Assembly: GCA_963422745.1 (NCBI GenBank)
Contig: OY730477.1
Span: forward strand, 1,674,001 to 1,738,000
From: G963422745 sp963422745
Lineage (GTDB): Bacteria; Actinomycetota; Acidimicrobiia; Acidimicrobiales; Aldehydirespiratoraceae
Direction of reading: 5' to 3'
Length of the DNA: 64,000 bases
The position numbers and the translations under genes are program-made. Shown here in pieces: positions 25,234 through 33,312 of this stretch (its first letter is position 1; every line of letters begins with the position of its first letter). The notes under the pieces are model-generated. The model saw only the letters and a program-made list of their open reading frames with translations. It was not told the DNA's origin and ran no database searches.

Positions 25234-25635
25234 TGGTGGAGCTGGAGGGAATCGAACCCTCGTCCGTCAGGTGGATAAGTGACGCGCTACGACCATTCCC
25301 GTGTAGGTGACTTGCGGCTGTCAGCTCTCCGGGTCGAGCGGGCTGTTAACCCCTGCCGTCGGTTCTTTCATCGATGTCAGCGGTCTTTCCCTGCTGTCAG
25401 TGGTCTTTCCCATACTGTCCACCTCCGCTTCTGGTGCCAGGCTGCGGTGGTCCGGCCCCGCCCGGCATCGCTGCCGGACAATGACTCTCATCCGATGAGC
25501 GGATAAATCCGGATCAGGCGGCGAGAGCGAGATCGTCCGTTTTGGCGTCTCTGTTGATGCCCCGTTTTGGGAGTCTGAGCAACTCCGGTCGCACGCCGAA
25601 GCATCCCGGTCCCGACGTCGAAACCGATCAGCCCC
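25234..25635 (-). ncRNA. ssrA: Transfer-messenger RNA
   Basis: About 402 nt. The 5' end GGGGCTGATCGGTTTCGACG (at 25635 downwards) is the conserved tmRNA start. The 3' end carries the T arm GAGGGTTCGATTCCCTC and ends in CCACCA at 25234. The acceptor stem pairs GGGGCTG with CAGCTCC (one G-U). The tag frame ends LALAA-TGA, the stop being at 25514-25516; in-frame residues before it read AKTDDLALAA. The resume codon is uncertain: either GCC (A) for a ten-residue tag or an upstream GGC for a longer one. With SmpB it rescues stalled ribosomes and tags products for proteolysis. Confidence 0.96.
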
Positions 25636-25666
25636 GTGATTATGATGGCTGGTTCTCATTTTCAAG
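25636..25666 (-). promoter_or_regulatory. Candidate ssrA promoter
   Basis: Reading the minus strand, TTGAAA (25665-25660) is followed 15 bases later by CATAAT (25644-25639), just before the tmRNA 5' end. The hexamers are good but the spacing to the 5' end is short, so the assignment is tentative. Confidence 0.3.
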
Positions 25667-25809
25667 TTGCTTTGTGGCAGATTTTCAGCGCAGGTCTCCG
25701 CTGGAAACCCCTCGACAGATACGCCTGCCACGAACGCGATGCTACCGCAGGTGTGTGTCATCGCACCCGTCGTGTTGGTAGATAACCGGATCGTCTATCG
25801 TCATCAGCT

Positions 25810-27117
25810 ATGAGCCATCTCAGTTATGCCGAAGACCGTGTCGACATTGACGAGCCCGAGGCGATCGCATCGTCGGAGGAGATCTGGGCGCCCGGCGAAC
25901 CGGTCGAGGACTGGACAACCGACTATGACATCCGCGACCAGGCATATGTCGATAACCCGGTACCAATCTGGGCCGAGATGCGTAGCCGGTGTCCGATTGC
26001 CCACACCGAACGGCTTGGCGGATCCTGGAACCCCACACGGTTCGAAGACCTGCGCCAGATGGCGAAAATGGTGCCCGAGCTATCTTCACGGCAGGTACTG
26101 GTGATGCCGCCGGCTCCGGGTACGCCGGAGATGACCCGTTATGAACAACAGATCGGGGCTGCGCCGATTACAGCTGATCCACCGATACACACTTGGACCC
26201 GACGGATGCTGTTGCCTATGTTCGCACCCCGGGCTGTGCTGCGATGGAGTGACTACACCGAGAAGTTGAGTCATCAGCTGATCGACGGCTTCATTGATCG
26301 TGGGCGATGCGACGGTGCGGTTGACTACTCCCAACAAATCCCGCCACGAGTGATCGCCCACATGATCGGTGTCGACTCGGGCATGGCCGATCGGTTCGTC
26401 GAGTGGGTGAATGGCTTGCTCGGTGAGGGCCTGAGCGATCCGCCGCTGCGACTTGCATGCCGTGATGAGCTGCTTGGGTTCATCAATGCCGAGGTTTCAG
26501 ACCGGATGTCGAATCCACGTGATGATTTCATCACCGAACTGTTGCAAATGAAGATCGACCACCCAGACGCACATGTCACCCCCAAGGTGGTGGTTGGCAT
26601 CGTGAACCTGTTGATCGTGGCTGGAATTGATACAACCTGGAGTTCCATCGGTTCGGCGCTTTGGCATCTCGGTACCAATCCCGGAGACAGGGAGCGGCTC
26701 GTTGACGAACCTGAGCTTCTACCGACAGCCGTGGAGGAGTTCCTGCGGTTCTACGCACCGGTGACGATGGCCCGCATCGCGGACTGCGACGTCGGGATCG
26801 GTGATGTCACGATTGCCAAAGGTGACAAGGTGCTGATGAACTTCCCGGCCGCCAACCACGACCCTGAGTATTTCGAACGTCCTGACGAGTTCATCATCGA
26901 CCGCGAACGAAATCGCCACATCGCTTTCGGGTCGGGCATCCATCGATGCGTGGGCTCTAACCTTGCCCGCTTGGAGATGACCACAGCGTTGCGGGTGTGG
27001 CTGGAGCGCATACCGGTGTTTGAGGTCAGCGAACGCGAATCGATGAAATGGGTCGGCGGCCAGGTTCGTGGTCCACGGGTCATGCCGATCATGTTCCCGC
27101 CGGGACGGCCACAGTAA
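25810..27117 (+). CDS. Cytochrome P450
   Basis: 435 residues. The haem-binding loop FGSGIHRCVGSNLAR supplies the cysteine thiolate, the I-helix has AGIDTTWSS with the acid/Thr pair, and EEFLRFYAP is the ExxR helix. It resembles bacterial soluble class I P450s acting on terpenoids, sterols or fatty acids; no ferredoxin or reductase is adjacent, so its redox partner must be elsewhere. It lies between ssrA and smpB and may have been inserted there. Confidence 0.93.
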   Translation: MSHLSYAEDRVDIDEPEAIASSEEIWAPGEPVEDWTTDYDIRDQAYVDNPVPIWAEMRSRCPIAHTERLGGSWNPTRFEDLRQMAKMVPELSSRQVLVMPPAPGTPEMTRYEQQIGAAPITADPPIHTWTRRMLLPMFAPRAVLRWSDYTEKLSHQLIDGFIDRGRCDGAVDYSQQIPPRVIAHMIGVDSGMADRFVEWVNGLLGEGLSDPPLRLACRDELLGFINAEVSDRMSNPRDDFITELLQMKIDHPDAHVTPKVVVGIVNLLIVAGIDTTWSSIGSALWHLGTNPGDRERLVDEPELLPTAVEEFLRFYAPVTMARIADCDVGIGDVTIAKGDKVLMNFPAANHDPEYFERPDEFIIDRERNRHIAFGSGIHRCVGSNLARLEMTTALRVWLERIPVFEVSERESMKWVGGQVRGPRVMPIMFPPGRPQ

Positions 27118-27196
27118 TCAGGTTTTGGGGTTCACTACTGTTTTGTGGTCCGACTTTTCGGGCGAGACGTTGGCTCTGGCGAAGATTGGAGATGGT

Positions 27197-27709
27197 TTAG
27201 CGGCGAGGGTCGCGGGATCGTAAATCGCGAGACAAGGAGCGGCGGGCTTCGCGCTCGGCGTCTCTGCTGGCGATTATCTGGCGGCGGTCGTGTTGTCTTG
27301 TGCCACGGGCGAGTGCAACGGCGACTTTTGCACGTCCGTCAAGGAAGTACAGGGCGCAGGGGATAAGGGCGAGCCTCTCACGGTCCACACGCGCGCCGAG
27401 TCTGTCGATCTCGGCGCGGTGAGCTAGCAGTTTTCGTCGTCGGTCGGGTTCATGAGCGAATGCGGCCGCCGAGTGGGAATAGGCAGCGACATGGAGCCCC
27501 ACAAGCCAGAGTTCACCTTGAAAGATGAGGGCATAGGCCTCGGCGAGGTCCGCCTTGTTCTCGCGCAGCGATTTCACCTCGCTGCCGACTAGCACGATGC
27601 CACACTCGACGATCTCGAGGATCTCGTAGTCGCGACGAACTCTGCGATTGTCGGCTACAACGTTCGCGCCTGCCGGTATCCAGCGCTTATGTTGCGACTT
27701 GGCCACCAA
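27197..27709 (-). CDS. smpB: SsrA-binding protein SmpB
   Basis: 170 residues. The OB-fold core is clear: DNRRVRRDYEILEIVECGIVL region, GSEVKSLRENKADLAEAYA and FLDGRAKVAVALARGTRQHD. The C-terminal tail (RSLSRDLRSRDPRR) is basic as expected for decoding-centre contacts. It delivers tmRNA to stalled ribosomes. In most actinobacteria smpB follows ftsX on the same strand; here it is about 6 kb away in reverse orientation, with its RNA partner ssrA 1.6 kb downstream on the same strand. Confidence 0.96.
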   Translation of the reverse strand: MVAKSQHKRWIPAGANVVADNRRVRRDYEILEIVECGIVLVGSEVKSLRENKADLAEAYALIFQGELWLVGLHVAAYSHSAAAFAHEPDRRRKLLAHRAEIDRLGARVDRERLALIPCALYFLDGRAKVAVALARGTRQHDRRQIIASRDAEREARRSLSRDLRSRDPRR

Positions 27710-27936
27710 ATCGACGCTATCGCGGTGCTTGCGGCCCTGTGCATCACCGCAGCCATGGATTGTTCACCGTTGGTTGCGGTCTCTTATTGACCAGTCCGAG
27801 CCATTGCTGGATCGCAGCATCCAAGCGACCTCGGTGCTTTCGCAGCAGGGACACATCGGCGTGCCAAGGTTTGCAGCGATGCATTCCGGAGCCTATCTGC
27901 TAACCCCGCACGCGGACCGGCGATAGCCTGAAGCGA

Positions 27937-28353
27937 GTGAAGATGCCCGCTCGGATACACGCGGAGATGGTGGCTCACGCTCTCGCCGGACTACCGAACG
28001 AGGCATGTGGTTTGATTACAGGCCCATTTCCCGGTGAGGAAGTAACCGCCTTCTTCGCGATGACCAATGTCGCATCGTCGAGCACGATATATCGCCTTGA
28101 CGTCCAAGAAATGATCAACGTCGAGCAAATCGCCGAGCGCTCCGGTGACGCCGTGGTAGGCGTCATGCACTCTCACACGCACACCACGGGATACCCGTCT
28201 CCTACCGACGTCGAGGATGCTTCCCGGTTCGACCCCTTCGGCGCGTGGCGCTTCGTGATCGTGTCCCTGGCACTCCCTGATCCCTCGTTGCGATGCTTCC
28301 GCATCATTGAGCGCGAGGTCATTGAGGAGCGAGTCGAGGTCGTTCGTTGCTAG
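27937..28353 (+). CDS. JAMM/Mov34 metalloprotease, Mec-type
   Basis: 138 residues. The JAMM signature is complete: Glu in PNEACGLITG, then H-S-H-x7-S-x2-D in MHSHTHTTGYPSPTD. In Mycobacterium, Mec removes the C-terminal cysteine formed on the sulfur carrier CysO, in the CysO/CysM cysteine pathway. Adjacency to a CysM-type synthase 68 bp downstream supports the same role here. The usual cysO (ThiS/MoaD-like, ~93 residues) between them is absent. Start GTG 27937; an in-frame ATG lies two codons later. Confidence 0.85.
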   Translation: MKMPARIHAEMVAHALAGLPNEACGLITGPFPGEEVTAFFAMTNVASSSTIYRLDVQEMINVEQIAERSGDAVVGVMHSHTHTTGYPSPTDVEDASRFDPFGAWRFVIVSLALPDPSLRCFRIIEREVIEERVEVVRC

Positions 28354-28421
28354 CTGTGCCGTTATAATCCCTACCGAACCGATCGGAATTAGCCACACTC
28401 CACCGGTTCTGTTAGGGACCT

Positions 28422-29381
28422 GTGAAGCACACCACCTCCGCGTACGTAGACGTGTTGGATCTCATCGGCAACACACCAGTCGTTGATGTGAGCGCGCTCA
28501 GCCCCAATCCCAGGGTTCGCATTCTCATGAAGCTCGAAGGGCGCAATCCCAGCGGTTCGATAAAGGACCGAATCGCAAGAGCGATGGTGCAAGCAGCCGA
28601 GCAGGATGGTTCGTTGCGGCCCGGTCGGACGATCATTGAACCATCATCGGGCAACACCGGAATCGCATTGGCGATGATCGCCCGCCTGCGTGGCTATCAC
28701 ATAAGGATCGTGATGCCCGCCAACGTGTCGCCGGAGAGAAGAAGGATGCTGGAGGTGTTCGGGGCGCAAATCATCGTCACGCCCGGTTCGCAAGGCAGCA
28801 ACGGTTCTGTGCGACGTGCTCTTGAACTCGCGGACGAGCACCCCGAGTGGGTGTTCTTGTACCAATACGCAAACGACGCCAACCCGTCGGCACACTACGA
28901 GACGACCGGCCCGGAGATCCTCGCCGACGTTCCCGACATAACGCACTTTGTGGCTGGCTTGGGTACCAGCGGAACCCTGATGGGGGTCGGTCGCTATCTC
29001 AAAGACAACCTCAATGATGTGCAGGTTCTCGCCGTGGAACCCCCAGCGGGTGAGATGGTCGACGGTCTGCGCAACATCGACGATGGTTTTGTACCGCCGA
29101 TCTATGAGAAATGGGGCGGATTTGATCTCCTCAACGGCAGACGAATTGTGCGGCCTCGAGAATCGATCGAATGTGTCCGCAAGCTGTCGGAACTCGGCAT
29201 CTTCGCTGGCATCTCCTCGGGTGCGTCGTTGGCTGGGGCCTTGCGAACCGCCGAACGTATTGACACGGGCACGATTGTGGTTATTGCCGCGGATGGCGGT
29301 TGGAAGTACCTGTCAGTGGGTGCGTGGACCGACGACATTGACCAGGTCGTTGGGCGCGCTGACGAGATCATCTATTTCTGA
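28422..29381 (+). CDS. cysM: CysM-type cysteine synthase (PLP)
   Basis: 319 residues. The PLP lysine is in NPSGSIKDRIA, the substrate loop is PSSGNTGIALAM, and ISSGASLAGAL binds the cofactor phosphate region. The sequence closely follows the mycobacterial CysM pattern (LYQYANDANPSAHY, FVAGLGTSGTLMGVGR, GWKYLS), an O-phosphoserine sulfhydrylase that uses thiocarboxylated CysO. Start GTG 28422. The last ~36 codons and stop are duplicated downstream together with the end of the convergent gene. Confidence 0.92.
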   Translation: MKHTTSAYVDVLDLIGNTPVVDVSALSPNPRVRILMKLEGRNPSGSIKDRIARAMVQAAEQDGSLRPGRTIIEPSSGNTGIALAMIARLRGYHIRIVMPANVSPERRRMLEVFGAQIIVTPGSQGSNGSVRRALELADEHPEWVFLYQYANDANPSAHYETTGPEILADVPDITHFVAGLGTSGTLMGVGRYLKDNLNDVQVLAVEPPAGEMVDGLRNIDDGFVPPIYEKWGGFDLLNGRRIVRPRESIECVRKLSELGIFAGISSGASLAGALRTAERIDTGTIVVIAADGGWKYLSVGAWTDDIDQVVGRADEIIYF

Positions 29382-29688
29382 TTGTCATTTTCTTGTGATT
29401 GTCGTTGGGTTGTCGCTGTGGCCGGTTTGGTGATTGTGATGATCAGCCAAGGATCGTTACCGAGCGGGTGCGGGTGATTGTGGTTATTGCCGCGGATGGC
29501 GGTTGGAAGTACCTGTCAGTGGGTGCGTGGACCGACGACATTGACCAGGTCGTTGGGCGCGCTGACGAGATCATCTATTTCTGATTGTCATTTTCTTGTG
29601 ATTGTCGTTGGGTTGTCGCTCTGGCCGGTTTGGTGACTGTGATGATCAGCCTAGGATCGTTACCGAGCGGGTGCGGGTGATTGTGGTT
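29273..29688. repeat. 203-bp tandem duplication joining cysM and tadG-like 3' ends
   Basis: 29273-29475 is repeated at 29476-29678 with about three substitutions. The unit holds the cysM 3' end and stop, the spacer, and the last codons and stop of the convergent tadG-like gene. GATTGTGGTT occurs at 29273, 29476 and 29679, so the duplication is bounded by a 10-bp direct repeat. Both genes keep complete ends, cysM using the first copy and the tadG-like gene the second. Confidence 0.96.
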
Positions 29689-30119
29689 GAGTTGAGGCCG
29701 CCGGGAAGTGCCTGTGCGATCACGAAGTCCACGACGAGTGTCAGTGTGACTGAGATTCGCGAACGACCTTGTGGGTCGCGGTCGATGGTTACTGCGGTCA
29801 CGTTCGCCTTCGGGAGCGGACCCGCCCGCACCGACGACTTGACGATGTCAACTGCCTTTGCGTAATCGAAGGTAAAGCCTTCGCCATTGCGCAACGCTGG
29901 CACGTCAATCGAAGCGAGGGCGTCATTGGCCGCAGAGGCTGCGACCGAGCCGAGTTCGTTAGCGCGCACTCGGCTCAGCGACACGTCCACGGCGATCGCT
30001 CCCATGACCACCACAACGAAGATCGCCGTAGGGAACAACAACAAAACCGTGCCGCGCTCCTTGTCGATTCGGTCGGTTGCTGGTTCCGAATCCCTACGGA
30101 AATAAGCTCGTTTCAGCAT
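29646..30119 (-). CDS. TadG/TadE-like pilus-assembly protein
   Basis: 157 residues. A short basic N-terminus is followed by one membrane segment (about 25-47, VLLLFPTAIFVVVVMGAIAVD) and then a periplasmic/extracellular part with VDVSLSRVRANELGSVAASAANDALAS (read as two pieces), typical of Tad helicity-type pseudopilins and TadG N-termini. It is the last gene of the tad operon, overlapping the preceding one by 7 bp (ATGCTGA). Its final ~11 codons lie in the 203-bp duplication. Confidence 0.7.
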   Translation of the reverse strand: MLKRAYFRRDSEPATDRIDKERGTVLLLFPTAIFVVVVMGAIAVDVSLSRVRANELGSVAASAANDALASIDVPALRNGEGFTFDYAKAVDIVKSSVRAGPLPKANVTAVTIDRDPQGRSRISVTLTLVVDFVIAQALPGGLNSTTITRTRSVTILG

Positions 30120-30631
30120 CGGGCTACGCCTCCGACGTGGTCACGAAAGGGGTCGATGAGTTCGCTGTACGTGGAACTCACGGGTGCCAGATCGCCGAAA
30201 CCCCCGAAGAATGGAACCGAGATGGCTGGGACCTCGTAGGAAACGGTGATCGAGACCCGCCCGCATCGAATGAATCCCTGTGACAGAACCGGTGCGGAGA
30301 TGTCGGCGCGGCCGCTGTCTCGCCCATACGAGGCGAGAACATCATGAGCCTGACGGACGGCCGCATCTGTTGCGCGGCCGGGGTCGCTTTCAACGAACAC
30401 CCTCATTGCTTCGCGCGCGGCGGTGGTTACCGCCAACTTGGCATCCACTACACCCCACACATTGGCAAGCAACAAGACCACCGAAACGAACACCAAGAAC
30501 CCGAACGGCAACACTTCGATGCCGCCCACCTGGCCAGCATCGCCGTGATACCGTCGGGTTCTCTTCAACGGCAACACTTCGATGCCGCCCACCTGGCCAG
30601 CATCGCTGAGATACCGTCGGGTTCTCTTCAA
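30113..30631 (-). CDS. TadE-like pseudopilin with duplicated N-terminal segment
   Basis: 172 residues from TTG 30631, which overlaps the upstream stop as TTGA and follows GGAGGAG. Residues 1-21 and 22-42 are an in-frame 21-residue duplication (KRTRRY..DAGQVGGIEVLP twice). A single membrane segment follows (about 43-65), then TTAAREAMRVFVESDPG, typical of TadE proteins. The duplicated part carries the Gly/Glu pre-membrane motif, so two processing-like motifs exist. It is part of the minus-strand tad operon. Confidence 0.75.
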   Translation of the reverse strand: MKRTRRYLSDAGQVGGIEVLPLKRTRRYHGDAGQVGGIEVLPFGFLVFVSVVLLLANVWGVVDAKLAVTTAAREAMRVFVESDPGRATDAAVRQAHDVLASYGRDSGRADISAPVLSQGFIRCGRVSITVSYEVPAISVPFFGGFGDLAPVSSTYSELIDPFRDHVGGVARC

Positions 30632-30632
30632 C
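30507..30632 (-). repeat. 63-bp tandem duplication in a TadE-like gene
   Basis: 30507-30569 and 30570-30632 differ at only a few bases. The unit is exactly 21 codons and keeps the reading frame, adding a second copy of the basic and Gly/Glu N-terminal segment. Confidence 0.96.
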
Positions 30633-31059
30633 GGAACTCCTCCACCCTCACGCGAATCGTCCGATCCAAGTGTCCCAGCGACAGAATCCCTGCCATTCGA
30701 GGCGGAAGGATCGTCGGATGAGTAGCCACCACACGAACCGAGACGCTGTTCGGGTCGCTACAAGTCCACGATGTGGTGACGTGGCCCGCTTTGGCGTAGT
30801 CGCCTAACGAGTCCTCCATTGCGGCCTGTGCAGCCCGAACCGCGGCGCAGCGATCGGCCGATGAGCCGAAGTACGCCACGGATCGAGCTGCGTCATGGGC
30901 TGCGGTGGTGACCATGGAGGTGGCGTAGAGGTTGAACAGCACCTGCACCGCCACGAACATCAACAACAAAAAGACGAGAAATCCCGTCGCGGTGCCGATC
31001 ATGCCGGCGCCTCGCTGCGAGCCAAGACGGCGTAGGGACACAAGGTGGTGTCGTTTCAT
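30628..31059 (-). CDS. TadE-like pseudopilin
   Basis: About 143 residues from ATG 31059 (MKRHHLVSLRRLGSQRGAG). One membrane segment (about 22-45, GTATGFLVFLLLMFVAVQVLF) is followed by TTAAHDAARSVAY, a TadE-like pattern also seen in the next gene (TTAAREAMRVF). An alternative in-frame ATG at 31125 begins with the same five residues (MKRHH) because of an 18-bp sequence repeated 66 bp away. The 3' end overlaps the next gene by 4 bp. Confidence 0.72.
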   Translation of the reverse strand: MKRHHLVSLRRLGSQRGAGMIGTATGFLVFLLLMFVAVQVLFNLYATSMVTTAAHDAARSVAYFGSSADRCAAVRAAQAAMEDSLGDYAKAGHVTTSWTCSDPNSVSVRVVATHPTILPPRMAGILSLGHLDRTIRVRVEEFR

Positions 31060-31127
31060 GTCCGGTGTGCCCGATTCTTCGCCGTTGGGTCCGTGCTGGT
31101 TTGGTCCTGGGTGGTGTCGTTTCATGT
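31044..31127 (-). repeat. Start-codon region repeated 66 bp apart
   Basis: GGTGGTGTCGTTTCATGT (plus strand) occurs at 31044 and 31110, offset exactly 66 bp. Read on the minus strand it is ATGAAACGACACCACC, the start of the TadE-like gene and an in-frame upstream duplicate 22 codons earlier. Confidence 0.85.
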
Positions 31128-31141
31128 GCCGTGAGTTCGGT

Positions 31142-31366
31142 TCAATTGCCGATCTTGCCGACTTCGGTCTCAATGTTGGTCTTGGCACCGCTCCAAACAC
31201 CGTTGAACGCGGCCCACATTGCGGCACCAATGAAGGCGATTATCAAAACGGCAATGGCAGTGCTGATTACGCCCTCGCCGCGGTCGCCGACAAGGCGTCC
31301 GCTGCGACGGTTAACGTCGGCGACCATCATCTGGATCACCATCCACAAGTGTGCGGTCATGGTCAT
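31142..31366 (-). CDS. Small Flp/Tad pilin-like membrane protein
   Basis: 74 residues. A polar N-terminus ends in GDRGEGVISTAIAVLIIAFIG, a Gly/Glu-preceded hydrophobic helix like that of type IVb (Flp) pilins, followed by a short hydrophilic tail (AKTNIETEVGKIGN). Position between tadC and the TadE-like genes favours the major pilin or a close relative. The N-terminal leader of ~30 residues is longer than usual, so an internal start is possible. GGGAGAAACAAT precedes ATG 31366. Confidence 0.6.
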   Translation of the reverse strand: MTMTAHLWMVIQMMVADVNRRSGRLVGDRGEGVISTAIAVLIIAFIGAAMWAAFNGVWSGAKTNIETEVGKIGN

Positions 31367-31526
31367 ATTGTTTCTCCCTGGTTTCTTTCGATCCGTTGGA
31401 TCGGGGTGTTATCGGGGGAGTCGAACGGAACGCCGGTTGGTCTGGTCTTCGGCGGTCGATTGCGGGGGAAATTTGAAGGCCGACGGCTTCGGTATGTGAA
31501 GACCCGACGACACAGCGGAGGGAGGG

Positions 31527-32429
31527 TCAAATGCCGAACAAAGTGAGCGCATCGACAAATGGTGTACCCATGAGCAGCACCCCTGGGACAAGCGTCGCGA
31601 CCGTCACGGGGATCCACACCTGCTGGTTGCGACGTTCGATCGTCTCGATCAATTCCCGTTGGGCTTCCCTACGGATTGAGCGAGCCTCATCGGAGACGAG
31701 TCGTCCCAGATCGGCTGCCTCCCGATTCAGGGCCAATACCGAAACCAGCCTATGCAGGGCATCCACATCAACTTGTTCGCCCCATTCTCGCAGAGCCTCG
31801 CCCTCCGACAATCCCTGATGCATGCGACTCACGACCCGCCTCAGGTCCGACGAGCATGCACCGGTGCCCCTTGCTGCGATGCGACCAAGAGAGGCACCAA
31901 GCGACCAACCTGCAGACAAGAGCATGCCGATCTGTTCGGCTACGACGGGCAACTCCAGAAAGACGCGGCGTTGCCATTTGGCCGAAGCCGAAACCACCTG
32001 ACGTTCAAGAAGTAGAAATACCAGGATCGGAGCACCAACGACGAACAAGATCGCCACGAGTGCTGGGGCACCAAGCAGCGTTACCACGAGCCCACCGACT
32101 CCCAAAGCGGCGGCGGACCAACCAAGTTGGCGGACCCTAAACGTCGTGACATCAAGCGGCGAGTGAATCCTGCGTAGTCGTACGCCGAGTTCCTCGCCAG
32201 CACCGAACGCCTTGGAGATCCTCTCACCCAACGCCTGAGACAACGGTGCTACGACCTCACGAACCGAGGCAACCGAAATCAGCCCCGTCCGGGGGAGACG
32301 GATCCGACCCAAGGTGTAAGGAGCGAGCCGGCGAGCCGTGGACGGACGCCGGAACCAGCGCAGTTCCGACAGCATCAAGGTCATGCCAATGAAGCAGGCG
32401 CCCGCCAGCAGAACGGCAAGTCGGATCAT
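31527..32429 (-). CDS. tadC: TadC-like inner membrane platform protein
   Basis: About 300 residues from ATG 32429, which overlaps the tadB stop as ATGA. It is a type II secretion F-domain protein: hydrophobic N-terminus, central membrane helices (about 110-155), the conserved cytoplasmic region RVVSRMHQGLSEGEALREWG and VSVLALNREAADLGRLVSDEA, and a C-terminal membrane segment (about 275-298). With TadB it forms the membrane platform for pilus assembly. Confidence 0.85.
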   Translation of the reverse strand: MIRLAVLLAGACFIGMTLMLSELRWFRRPSTARRLAPYTLGRIRLPRTGLISVASVREVVAPLSQALGERISKAFGAGEELGVRLRRIHSPLDVTTFRVRQLGWSAAALGVGGLVVTLLGAPALVAILFVVGAPILVFLLLERQVVSASAKWQRRVFLELPVVAEQIGMLLSAGWSLGASLGRIAARGTGACSSDLRRVVSRMHQGLSEGEALREWGEQVDVDALHRLVSVLALNREAADLGRLVSDEARSIRREAQRELIETIERRNQQVWIPVTVATLVPGVLLMGTPFVDALTLFGI

Positions 32430-33310
32430 CGGCTGAAGACCCGCTTGGGTTCCGGCAGGCGCATTATTTGACCTGCCCAGAACCAGCACGCCATCATCAA
32501 CAGCAAGGCAGTTACGACGACGGCCTGCCCGGTGCTTGTTTGGTAGGCGTCTCTGCCACTGCCGATGGAGACTCCTGCGAGAGCCATGCCCAGAGGCACC
32601 AGCAAAACGAAGATCCGTGCGAAACGGGCGCCAGCTTGGCGCGATCGCGCATCTTTGCGTCCTTGGATGTCCTGAAGACGGTCCTCGGCCAAAGCTTCAA
32701 GGCGGCGGTCCAGTTCGTGTCCGCCGAGTTCATAAGCCACCATGAGGGTTTCGCAGGCCATGTCGGCACTCGGATCGGCCAGATGCTCCTTGAGTAGGCT
32801 TGTCGTACGGACAAAATCGGTGGTGAGCAGCCACTCGCGGTGAGCGGCCTCAAATGCACTACGTGTCTCTGCAGGTCCGCGACGCCCGACATCCAACAAC
32901 GCATTCGGGATCGATCGCCCCATTGAGCCGGTCTGCAGGCGGATCTCCTCAATAATGCGTGGCCATGCCTCCTGAGCACGAATACACCGATTTCTGCGCC
33001 GTGCCCGAAATGAGGTGACCGGGAACGAGGCCGCAAATACAGCAAGGGTGATTGAGGGCACAGCGCCACCGAAGATCACGTAACCGACGAGCGCTGCAGC
33101 CACGAAGAACAAAGCGATCACCGCCAGGAATTGCCTGGCATTGACGTCTTCGAGACCTGCTTGGCGTAACCAGACTGAAAGGTCGAAGCGCTTGGAGTTC
33201 CGATGCTCGCTGATTTGCGGCCCGAATCCGATACCCCGCCATCCCAGCGCGGTTGCAGTATAGAGCCAGAACGTGCCCAGCGCGGCGATGAGGGCGATCA
33301 GCAGGGCCAT
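32426..33310 (-). CDS. tadB: TadB-like inner membrane platform protein
   Basis: 294 residues. An N-terminal membrane segment is followed by a soluble part (SVWLRQAGLEDVNARQFLA), a pair of helices (about 65-105), the F-domain region EEIRLQTGSMGRSIPNALLD with ELGGHELDRRLEALAEDRLQD, and a C-terminal pair of membrane segments. It starts 2 bp after the tadA stop (in transcription order) and overlaps tadC by 4 bp. Confidence 0.85.
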   Translation of the reverse strand: MALLIALIAALGTFWLYTATALGWRGIGFGPQISEHRNSKRFDLSVWLRQAGLEDVNARQFLAVIALFFVAAALVGYVIFGGAVPSITLAVFAASFPVTSFRARRRNRCIRAQEAWPRIIEEIRLQTGSMGRSIPNALLDVGRRGPAETRSAFEAAHREWLLTTDFVRTTSLLKEHLADPSADMACETLMVAYELGGHELDRRLEALAEDRLQDIQGRKDARSRQAGARFARIFVLLVPLGMALAGVSIGSGRDAYQTSTGQAVVVTALLLMMACWFWAGQIMRLPEPKRVFSR

Positions 33311-33312
33311 TG

